This document shows, in pieces, positions 27,301-39,300 of a stretch of DNA of 64,000 bases. The DNA comes from Lepturacanthus savala. Taxonomy: Eukaryota; Chordata; Actinopteri; Scombriformes; Trichiuridae. The notes beneath the pieces are model-generated. The model made no database searches. It worked only from the letters and a program-made list of their open reading frames with translations, and had not been told where the DNA came from. Where the stretch lies: positions 10,333,934-10,397,933 of the forward strand of contig CM060477.1 in NCBI GenBank assembly GCA_030544235.1, in the 5' to 3' direction. The first letter of the stretch is position 1; the number at the start of each line of letters is the position of its first letter. The position numbers and the translations under genes were made by a program.

Positions 27301-30300
27301 GAGCTCACAGGTTCAAGACCTCCTTGGTCCTGGGTCTGGGACCTTTCTGTGTGGAGTTGGCATGTTCTCCCCGTGTCTGCGTGGGTTTTCACCAGGTACT
27401 CCGGCTTCCTCCCACAGTCCAAAAACATGCTGAGGTTAATTGGAGACTCTAAATTGCCTGTAGGTGTGAGTGTGTGAGTGAATGGTGTGTGTGCCCCATG
27501 ATTGGCTGGCGACCATCTGGGGTGTATCCCTGCCTCTCGCTGTAACGCGCTGGGATTGGCTCCAGCAGACCATGTGACCCGAATGAGGAATAAGCAGGTA
27601 TAGAAAATGACTGACTGACTTTTATTTTATTCACTATGGAACATGAAAGTGCTTTATTTTGAAAAGCCACTATACGCATGTAACCTAAAATAAAAGTATA
27701 TTACACAGATGATTATGCATAGATCCTCCCTTTTCAAGTAAAATATGTTTAACTTATTTATGTTATAAGATACATTAATCATATTTGGATAAAATGTCCG
27801 CATACTAGGAATCTATGCGTTTACTTTCTCGCATTAAAACGTAATGAAGTTGCATATTCAAGACAGAATATGTAACTTTTCTTAAAATTAAAAATGACTA
27901 AACTATGTTAATTATTTTGTCGTACGCAGTCGTGGTATTATTAAAAGTACATGCATCCAATAGTAGTTGTTGACAGAATCACATTATACAATATAGACTT
28001 TCCATATGAAGCCACAACCAGTGTGAAATTATGGTTGTGTAACTGCCTCAGAAAATACGCTCAATATTGCAGCTGTGTGGCCCTGTTAATCATTTCCCTC
28101 AGCAGAAATCAAAGCTGCTCTTATAACAACATATCACCTTCATTTTCTCCCTTCACACACCACGCAAACATGCAAACACACAGACGGCTTGTTCTCCGGG
28201 GTCCTTTGACGTGTCACGACACATGCGATCAACTCAAATCTGGATTGGAGGAGGCCGTCGCCTTGGAAACACAGTCCCCTTCCTGCCGGATCGTGGAAAC
28301 TTCGCTCATGCAAGAGTTCATAAACGCACGCAGGCGTATACAGACGCCTCGAGTCGTCACAGCACGGATCGAAATGGTCGTGCGGAAGATGCCGCTTGGA
28401 TACAAGAAAGTTAGGTTTTGTCGCTGTTATTTGAATCAGATTGTGCAGGCGAGCAGCTCGACAGGCAGCAGCTGGGGCCTTATTGCTAACAGGCTTGCAG
28501 TTAAAACCTGAGTGCGCCTGTCTTCCTGGATACTGTCCCAGACACGAGATCTGTGTTTGATGTTCACTTGGGAAGAGCAGAGGGAGCCTGCTGAGCACCA
28601 TATGACACTTAGGCTTACTCCCTGAGATGGATCTTCGTAAACAAAGAGGACAGATAGATACACAAAGAGGCTGTAATATTTTTTCTTGGCTCGTTATCAC
28701 GCTTTTCCTCTGCCAGTCCCTGTGTTTGTGTCTTACACGTACAGTCGTGTGAAAAAATGTTTACTCCCTTCCTGATCTCTCTTTTTTCTTTTTTTTTTTT
28801 CATTTTTGTCACAATGTTTCAGATCATCAAACAAACTTAACTATTCGTCAAAGACAACACAAATAATTAGGTTTTTATTATTAAAGATCTGCAAACCTAC
28901 ATGGCCATGTGTGAAAAAGTGATTGCCCCCCCTGTTAAATATAATAATTTAAGTGTAGTGCACACCTGAGTCCAATTTCTCTAGCCATGCCCAGGCCTGA
29001 TTACTGCCACACTTGTTCCCAATCAAGAAATCATGCACCTGCCGACAAAGTGAAGTAAACCAAAAGAACCTTAAAAGCTAGACATCATGCTGAGATCTAA
29101 AGAAATTTGGGAACAATTGAGAAAGAAAGTAATTGAGATCTATCAGTCTGGAAAAAACATATAAAGTCATTTCTAAAGCATCAGCGAACCACAGTGAGAG
29201 CCAATATCCACAAATGGTGAAAATGTGGAACTAAATTACCCAAAGAGCACAGCAATGACTCGTCCAAGAGATCCACAAAAGACAACAACATCCAAAGAAC
29301 TGCAGGAATCACTGACTCAGTTATGGTCAGCATTCAAGACTCCAATATAAGAAAGAGACTGGACAAAAAATGGCTGCATGACAAAGTTCCAAGGCAAAAA
29401 AAAAAAAACACTGCTGAGCAAAGAGAACATTAAGGCTTGTTTCAATTTTTCCAGAAAATATCCTAATGATCCCTAAGACCTTTGGGAAAATACTCTGTGC
29501 TCTGACGAGTCAAAAGTTGAACTTTTTGGAAGGTGTAAGGTTCTATTAAATCTGAAAATGTAACGCCCAGTTCAGCCATCTGTTCGTGACCTCAAGCTGA
29601 AACGAACTTGGGTTCTGCAGCAGGACAATGATCCAAAACACTGCAGCAAGTCCACCTCTGAATGGCTGAAGAAAAACTAAATCAAGACGAAGATCACGAG
29701 TGGCCTAGTCAAAGTCCTGAACTGAATCCTATTGAAATGCTGTGGCATGACCTTAAAAGGGCGGTTCATGTTCCAAAACCCCTCCAATGTGGCTGAATTA
29801 CAACAATTCTGCCTCAAAGGTGGCACATGATGTAAGAGACTGGACAAAGGCTTGATTGCAGTTGTTGCTGCTAATGGGCCTAAGTAGTTACTAGGTATAG
29901 GGGGCAATTACTTTTTATTACTAATGAAATAATAATACCTCCCTTAATAATGAAAACCTTCATTTAAAAACTACATTTTGTGTTCACTTCTGTCGTCTTT
30001 TACTAATGTTTCAATTTATTTGATGATCGGAAACATTTAGGTGTGAAAAACGTGCAAAAACAATAAGAAACCAGGGACTTTTTCACACCACTGTAATTCC
30101 TGTTCTTTCCTTTCCCATAAAAGGATCTAGCTGAGACGCCTTGTAAATGCCGACACTTGTAAAACACTGTTATACTGTTGTAATGGGCACAGCTGTGCAT
30201 AATAATATCTGGTACTGCAGTAATTACTAGCATGTCTTCCAGTTTAAACCAAAATTTTGTATAATATACATTGACCAATTTTCTACCTTTAATCTGGCAG

Positions 30301-33300
30301 CATATCTTACATATATTTCAAAAGCTGCTAAATAAAACTACAAACAGTTTTTCACACCACTGTGCATGTCGATGGTAATATAAATAAAGGAGAATACAAT
30401 TTATCTAGCAGCATTAGAACATAATTGACAATGATCTTTGCAAGATTAATGTCTAGCCAATGTGATTACTGACTGAGCCGTGGCTCTCTGCATGCACTTG
30501 TCTCGTATTTGCGTTTCTAATTTTCATCTCCCTTCTCTGTGCCTTGCTTGCCTTCTCTATGATTCTCATTATCACTTAGTATCACTTACATCGCATCCGG
30601 AGGGTATTCACAGCGCTTCACTTTTTCCACATTTTGTTATGTTACAGCCTTATTCCAAAATGGATTCAATTTGTTTATTCTTTCATAAATTTGCAAAAAT
30701 CTCAAAAAAAAAAAAAAACTTGTTTCATGTTGTCATTATGGGCTGTCGTTTTAGGATGAAGTGGTGGCGGCTGTGTGTCCGTTGTCTTCGTTACCAGACA
30801 CAGGTAGTTGCTAAGTTGCATGTCTAGGTGCTGGGCGACGTAAATGAAACCTTTTTGGTGACACAGAAACGTGCGATGGAGGTGAGCGGCGGGGACGGGA
30901 GCGGAGGCGTCCCGTTACAGGGGTCAATGCGCTCATTCATATCAGCTGGGGAAAGGGAGGCTGAGAACTTTGCGGAATGTTCCGGACAAGGCGTCCGCGT
31001 CTGAGGGGAGTATTGTGCGATCGGGACTCCGGACTTGACAGTTTGACACTTTTTCCCCCCCTACGGTGGGCGTCTTTGTCTGATAGAAGTTAGCGCACAA
31101 AGGAAACCCTCTGTTTATTCAGCCGACGGCGTTAAAAAACGCACTGAGCCGCTACTGTTTCTCCATCTCTGCGACACATGGTTTTGATCACGGCGTCCGA
31201 GAAAGGGTTTGTATGGCGCAGTTGCATTTAAAAGTTACTACAAGCTACCAGAGCTCGTCCCGAAGTACGATCTGGGACCCATAACGATCCTTCTTAAGAC
31301 ACAAATAAAGTAGTAATATCTTCTCAGCTCCTAGGTGATACACTCTCAGCTGTTTCATTTTTTTTAAAAAAAAGCGTTTAAACCGTTCAATCATGACAAC
31401 TGAAGTCATATTTCTTTAAACTTGAAGAGAGAGGGTGATTGATGATCTGAAGGGTCTCTTTGTTCCTCCGCCCCCCCTTTAACTTGATGCAGATTCCAGG
31501 TTTGGCCCGTTTCCCCTTTCTCAGACTTGAACGCTAATCTCACGTTAGGCTAGCAAAGCTGCGCGCCTCTGTAGCGCTGGTGCCTTCTCCAGGGCGGCTG
31601 GCATGTGCAAGAGGAATAATGCGAGGTCATTGCAGCGGTATGAACATGAAGTGTAGAAAATCAAAGGGCTCATGTGTCCAAACTTGTTTAATTCTATGCC
31701 CTTATGTTTGTTATGGCGCCGTGTGAAGAAACATGGTGCTTATGATGCCATAGTATGAGCTTATTATCCTGCTGCTGTTGCTGTTGTTGCCCATTACAAC
31801 ACTGGAATGGAAGGAATGTTTTGCAATCTTATGGGGCCGTGCTACATTTAACACTTTCAATTTGTTTTCATTCTGTACACATAATTAATTTTGCATTATT
31901 TTAGAATGCAGTTTTAAATACATTTATTTAAAAAATGTATATTTATTAAGTGACACGTTTTAGGAGGTACTTAAAGGTACAGGGTTTCGTTTCTCGTGGC
32001 GTCTTGTGGAGAGGTGACACGTTGCGACCAACTGATCGACGAATCGACCATGGTGGCTGAGAAACTCGTGAAAAGCCGAGAATTCTCTAGAAATCTCTAG
32101 AACCAGCATTTGGTTTGATTGTTCTGGGCTTGTGTAGAAACATGGTGGTGCAACTAGAAGACAAGCTCCCTGTGTAGATGCTTATTTCAATTGAATTATA
32201 TACTAATTAAAAGCTATTTATCAATTTTATACTCAATTTCAGCCAAGGTTGTTCTGCTGTAACTTTAAAAGAAGCTTCACAATCTCTATTCTATCTATAT
32301 TCTCCCTAAACCTGCATTTTTCTTTTATAAAAGCCACTTGAAAAGGCCATGAACGATTATGGTTTTGTTAAATGTCGATTCTGTAGAAGCAGTGGGTATA
32401 AGTGTATGAATAGATCGCACTGTGAGGCCACCTGCAGCAGGTATATGTGAAGGAGATGATATTTTTTTTAGCTCAGCAACAGGAGAGAGAGCTTCCCAGC
32501 CATCGATCGCTTGTGACTCCGTCCCCCCATGATTTCCCACCCGGAGGTTAAAGATCCCCGAGAACTGACTCCAGTCACACCTTTGGGATTACAGAAGTCA
32601 ATCCCTCACATTTATTTCTAAGAGCCTCTCCCCTCGGTCGAGCCGGGGTCTTTCGGCTTTTCCGACCAAGGTCGCCGGATTAGGAATTCCGCGGGTTGGG
32701 CTGGTGGCGGCTGGCGCGACGTGGCTTTTTTCTGTTCCCGCTCAATCCCAACACTGAACTAATCAACGCTCAGGAGCAAAGTAATCATTCGGAATCGCAC
32801 CGATGCCACTCGAACAAAAGTAATTAGTACTTGCCTTGCAGTGAAATGAACTTGTGTCCCATCTAATTAAAAAAAAAAAAAGTAATTAAAGCGCAGGCTG
32901 CTCTGTCTTATTGGTGCTTTTTTTTTTTTTTTTTTTGGTCAAATCAATTCACTTAACCATAAGCCTTGTATTTTTACTACAATTTACCCAGAATGAATCA
33001 GTCAGTTCCAAAGGACTCATCTGTGATTATTTAATTCCCCTCCACTCATTTTTTTTTTTCAGTGAACCACGCTGCCGTTGTCAACAACAGCAGGGTAATA
33101 AAGAGGACTGATGATTTTGAAGTGCCTGTCTGTAATAAAGAAGACAGACAATTCGCGTCAACTGCATGGTTCCCCATAAAGGAGCTCAGGGAAACATCCC
33201 TGCGCTGCTCTGCTCTTTATTATAGGTGGTCGAGTTAACTAGAGATAACATTTACCAAATCAACCAGTTTGTCTTCTTTATTCTTAAAATCTTTAGCATC

Positions 33301-36300
33301 AATTTAACCTTTATATCCGTCCACGATAGCTGCAAATCTCAGTACCAGAGGCTGTTTTCTGCACTCTGGTGTCAGATGGCAATTATGAGGCCAATATGAC
33401 TCGGCGTAGAAGAATTGCACTTGAAGATTTACTCGGATAAACAACATAAAGGTCGAATTTATGCCTAATCTTAAGCGTTTTCTTTTAAATGTTATTTCTC
33501 GGTTCGATGAGAGAGGAAAAAGACTTCAAGGATGAGGACGAACTTGTTGTTTTTGGTAAACCCCGATCAGCGCACGGCCACTTTCACGTTTCAAGCATCA
33601 AGGTTTTTATTCCTCCCATAAACATCAAGCACATTCTGTAAATAACGGCAGTAAAAGAGCTTTACGGTTGCGGCTTGGACCACTATGCTGGGTAATAAAG
33701 TTCAAAAAAGACCAAACTAATAAAAAGAGTAAAAAGAAACTCAGTTCAAAAAGCATCAACTTGATTCTACGGGAACCGGGGGACCGTCTCATCCAGCGCT
33801 ACAGTAGGAAACGGGTTATCAATGCTTCAGATTAGATGCATCACACATACTGCTTTATTTATATTGAAGCCTTTAAACAAGTCATAGGACTCATCAGTGG
33901 GTCATTGTTAATCTGTATCAACGGCTTTGTATTCAAGATAGGTTTAAACACCTGTGATTTTATTGCACGGGGTTATAATGTTATAAATCATTCCAAAACT
34001 GGGAGGCCTCTCTGAAAAAACAATCGGATCCACGTTGCTTCTCTGTTATGATCTATGATGCTGCCTGCTGGGAAATGTGAATGACATCTGGACTTTACGG
34101 GCGGAATCTCAGACGCCGGGAACTAGTTTTTGTAGAAAGCACCGCAGTGCTCACACACTCGCAATCCCAATCAATGCAGCGGAAGAATTAAAGGCTTAAC
34201 GTAAAGGAGTTTAAAATGATTAAAGACGCTTTTGTGGACGGGATCACTGAGGGGACAAATTTCTCTCAGGGGCAAGGTTCAAATGTAGTCTTTATGCAAT
34301 TTTCCAGAAGTGTTTGTCTAATTTTTGTGTATCTGTACCTGTGTTTTTTACATATTAGGAGGCACATTTTGGCAAGAAATTGCATTTGCAATAACACCTG
34401 CTTAGACCACCTCTTTTTTTTTATTTTTGCAGACACAGGACAATATTCTTGGCTTTATTTTCTCCCTCCAACATCATGAAATGCCTCTTAAATTAAATTA
34501 AATTTGCTGCATGTTTTTTTTTTAACAATTTATTTATTTATTTATTTTTAAATGGAGGCCTCTATCGTCCACATGATGAACCCGGTGACCTGAAGTTCAA
34601 AAATGCTGGATTCTGTTTCCCACGGCAACTCGTACTATGTCGGTTCTTTTCCAAATTTTACTAAACAGCTGCAATTATCACACAGCAGCAGGAATTATAC
34701 GCGTTTTATCTACAGTCTCTGATTAATCGCTGTGCATCGGTTTACAGGCATCAGACTGATGGGAAACTTGGTGTTAAATTTTAATATATTTGTCTCAACT
34801 GTTGCTCTGAGTACTAATTTCTTCTTCCAGGACTTAATTTATATTTTCACAGTTGCTTTTTTATAAGGAGCAACGAGACACATTTTGCAGTTCACTGCTT
34901 TTGTTGCTGTATAAAATGTTTCGTAAAAACAGCTCCACACCGGATATATTGAATAATATAATGAAGACTAAATATGTGTATAAACACAAAATCTATTGTC
35001 TCTTACATTTGCCTTTTTTCCCCCTCCCCCCAAATATCTAATAGCTGAGTTTTTTAGCTCACAAATAGACTCAACTCTTCACAAGTACGACTGAATAAAT
35101 GCCAAATTGGAGGTTCACGTCCCTCGGGGTAACATTATATTACAGCTACATGTCTCAGCTGCTTGAAATAGGAAACAGGAAGTTGCATAACATGTAAAAA
35201 CAAACATGATTCGGGGATAACCTCAATGAGGTGAGGCGAGGTGAAGTCTGTTTGTTTGTACAGAAAAGCCCGCGATCGTCAATTAGTTTGTCCCAGGAAA
35301 CATTGCATTCAAGGCAAAAGACCAAAATCTTCTGAAGAGGTTTAACGGACCAAAACGGACCCCAAATTCATGTCTTCTCTTATAGAAGCAGGTATTAACG
35401 ATATTATTTTATCTTCCACCAGTGGCTGAAAACAGAGTTGGTGTTTGAACTTTTAAATTTGCATATTGCGTCATTCGGTGACTCCTGGTGACTTTTTGAG
35501 CCGCTGACAGCTATAGTACTTTTCTTTTTTTCTTTTTTTGTTTTCAAAGCTTTTAGTAGCTTTCAGCTATAGAGACAGAAATGCGTTGGAGTGTGTGTGT
35601 GCATGTGCGTCACTGTGACTTTGGGGCAGACATCTGTTTATTACCGCGTTAAAGTCAGAAGGCCGAGTCATCAATGCACACTTTGCTGCGTCTGCTCTCT
35701 GTCTGTCCCTCTCTTCCTCTTCATCCCCGGTTGCAACGCATTTCATGTCTGTCTATAATTTACCAACTCATCCCTTGCTGCTTTTCACAGTGGGGAGAAA
35801 GCCTGCGAGAGGTAGATGATTAAAGGAGATGTGTGTGAGTGTATTTCTGTGGATGCCTGAAAGATAAGAGATTAGATTTCCTTTAGATTGGTTATTACTT
35901 AAACAAACCCTTAGGCTCTTTCTTTCTCTCTTTGTCACACACACACACACACACACACACAATACATGGTTTATTAAGGGAAACACAATTTGTCAGCATC
36001 AGTCTGTCTTGTCGTCGCTATACATCTTCACTGTAGCTCCTGGGTTTTGAAAATAAATTCGCCTTTCCGAAGGTCTTTACACTTCATCTCCCTCAGGGAA
36101 AATCCCTTTCAACTTTCAGCATTTTCAAACTGTGGTGAGGATGACAGGGGAGCCGCTGTTGTGTTTGGGAAGCTGTCACTTTTTTAGTTGCCAGGATGCG
36201 GTAAAAAAAAATGTCATCAAAGTATTTATTTGGGATGATTCTGTCAAACAAGACATGGAGTTACAGAGATTATCGTGTTCCATTCAGGCCTAGATTAGCG

Positions 36301-39300
36301 CCATCTGTTTTAATTTTTAATATCCGACGGATAGATGTGAATCAGGCGATACTGAAAGCTCAGCATCTTTGTGTCTGTACTCGTGTCTGGTGAAATTCTG
36401 ACTATTTATTTACAGCACACGGATAGTCCATTTTGGATCGAAAAAATGTAAACCTGACTGTTACAAAACGTTTCACTGCTTTGATTTAGATTGAATCATA
36501 AGTAGATGAAAGTGAGTTTTCTGTTGATTCTGGGTTAGTGGCATCAAGCCTATGTTAGCAGAGAGCAGAAACAGTCAGTCATTTTCTATACCTGCTTATT
36601 CCTCATTAGGGTCGCAGGGGTCTGCTGGAGCCAATCCCAGCGCGTTACGGCGAGAGGCAGGGATACACCCCAGATGGTCGCCAGCCACCTACGGGCAATT
36701 TAGAGTCTCCAATTAACCTCAGCATGTTTTTGGACTGTGGGAGGAAGCCGGAGTACCCGGTGAAAACCCACGCAGACACGGGGAGAACATGCAAACTCCA
36801 CACAGAAAGGTCCCAGACCCAGGACCAAGGAGGTCTTGAACCTGCGACCTTCTTGCTGTGAGGCAACAGCGCTAACCCCAACATTGGATACGTGTCGCCC
36901 TGTATCCAGTGTTCACATTTCTATTCTGGATGTATGGAAATTACTGAATATTTAAACATTGCATTTTGAAAAACTTCTAATACAAAACCGTCTTGATGTT
37001 AGCTTCAACATACATGAGATCAACATTAAAAACAACATGTTCAAGAAAGGATCATAAAAGGAAATTAATATGGGAGAGAAATGATACATATTCACATATA
37101 TCATAACCCTTCATTCTCCATTTAACCACTTGCCTTATAGGTGGTGTGGTTATTGAAGTGATCTAAAACCCTGTTGGCACATCTGCCTATAGATCATTTG
37201 AATAGTGAACAGCCAGTGATGACAAATAGAAGTAATGTAATTTTTGGATCATTTCCCATCAATATAGATCAGTATACAGTGTCTGACATGTTTAAAAAAT
37301 TGGATATCCAGTATAATTTTCAATAAAGTTGTGTATTGTTTAGAGTGGCAATGATTAGTTGCCAAATTTTGCATTAATCACCAACTACTGTGGGAGGAAG
37401 CCGGAGTACCCGGTGAAAACCCACACGGACACAACATGCAAACTCCACACAGAAAGGTCCCAGACCCAGGACCAAGGAGGTCTTGAACCTACGACCTTCT
37501 TGCTGTGAGGCAACAGCGCTAACCCCTGCACCACCGTGTCGCCCGAGAGCAGAAACAGACCAACGTAATGACAAAAACCTCATGATAAAGCAACAGAAAT
37601 GCCAACAGGGTATCTAACATGTAACTCATTTTCTTAATTGATATAATCCATATATTTTTTTAAATAAATGACCACTTTCATTGACATGCTGCTAAAATTC
37701 ATGTCCCCAATGTTGTCTGCTGATAACCAAGCTCTCTTTCATAAGTCAATCAATTTCTATTGATCAAGGACACTGGAGGAATCCTTGTCATCTCTGCTTT
37801 TACCTTCCTTATTTGATCTGCTATGCATGAGTATCTGCCGAGAGGAGAAAAGAAGGGAGAAAGAGAGCGAGAGTTAAAAGAAGTTAAAAGAAGGTAGAGA
37901 AAATGACAAAATAAAAAAAATAGGTAGGTTAGAAGTGGGAGTCTGAAGTTCAGAAATTGAGACAGATGGGGGAGTAAAAAAACAAACGGAAGGGTCGAGC
38001 GCACAGAGAACAGGAACGGGTCGAGATGACAGTGCAAAAGTGCAAAAAAAAAATATTGGAGATGAGAGCGTAGAGAAACAAAAGAGAGACGGAGTTAAAC
38101 AGCAGCAGCATGAATTTCATCAGGGCCCCTTCAGGGCATCCTATATGACACGTTTTGTGTTGAGGCTTTGTAATACTGACGGCACGCAAATGCCATTCTC
38201 TCAGTGGCATAAAGACCCTGCAGTGATATTCATGGCATTTAAAAGTCAGCACAGTTGCTCCTCAGCCTCTAGTTGGTTTAAGTCATTAAAGATTTAAAGA
38301 CAAGAGGGAACCAGCAACGCCCCCTCCCCTCAGTCCTCAAGAGACAAAGGGAGGAAATACAGAAAGGAAGAAAATAGGGGTGTTGAGAGAGACAGAGAAG
38401 AAGGAATACAAAATGATGGATTTGGTGTATGTGTGTGTTTTTTAATTGTGTGTGTGTGTATGTAAAGGTGGTGGAAGGCTTGAGGGAAAAGGGAACAAAA
38501 GGGAGATGGATGGATGGAGATCAAATAACAAGTCGAAGGCAAGACAAAAAGTCTCAAAGACAAACTAAAAGGCAAAAAAAGAGTGCGAGCGGAGTTGTGA
38601 GAGGGCGATTTAATGCGCACTCCATTCCACAGGTCAAGAGGTCAAACCCTGGATCATGCGTGTGTGTGTGTGTGCGTCTGATTGGTCTTTGTTAGAGCTG
38701 CCTCTGTAGATTTGCAGACAGCCAGAGGCTGACTGGGTGGGTGTGTGTGTGTATATTTGAGTTGTTGTTTGACTTAAATCTGCATTTCTTTAAACTGCAG
38801 GCATGAAAAACAAAAAATAAATACAGCTTTGCCTCAAACTCTCTTTTTTTTCCCTCCCAACTTCAAATCAAATTTCAGATGAGCTTATTGGGCACGCATT
38901 GACTCAGCTGTCTGCTCTTCCTTCATCAGCCCCCTGGGATTTACTGAGGTTTAAGCCAGTGACTCACACAGATGGAGGGAGAGCTCCGTATTGAGCCGCC
39001 GCACTGATTAAGCGTCAGATAACCCGACAGGAATCTTAATCGCGGCCATTTACGGGCACGGTGGAGTAAAAAAGAAAAAAAAAAAACCTACCTTTCTGTG
39101 CTGGCTGACGAGCGAGGGGTCCACTCTGTCTCCGTCTCCCTCCCTCCAGCTGTCCTCCTCCGGCGGGCTCCTGCCCTGCTCCCCGGGGTCAGAGGAGACC
39201 CGTCTGCTCCTGCCATGTCGGCCGCAGTCCTGACAGGTCCGGGTCAGGTGTCCCGCGGCCAGGGGGGCAGGTGCGCCCCGCCAACTCACCTCCAGGTAAA

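Larger units (their letters stand above)
19854..39091 (-). other. mettl24: mettl24 intron 1
   Basis: Intron of 19.2 kb. It holds a telomere-like array (25132-25566), a GC-rich patch (24200-24850), SINE-like copies (27254-27617; 36574-37544), a dead Tc1 element (28742-30093), a Tc1-end fragment (30592-30745), and GA/CT/CA microsatellites (20340-20358, 20709-20731, 35935-35961). A second GC-rich patch is at about 30860-31080. I found no exon I can support. Confidence 0.85.

Noticed and set aside
27254..27330. Possible tRNA gene
   Set aside because: A- and B-box-like text is present, but it continues without a tRNA 3' end into the SINE-like body. Same head in several copies.
27951..28700. Two 186-codon open frames overlapping on opposite strands
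   Set aside because: Both lie in mettl24 intron 1, match no family I know, and lack splice or polyA context. Two long complementary frames in one place usually reflect stop-poor composition.
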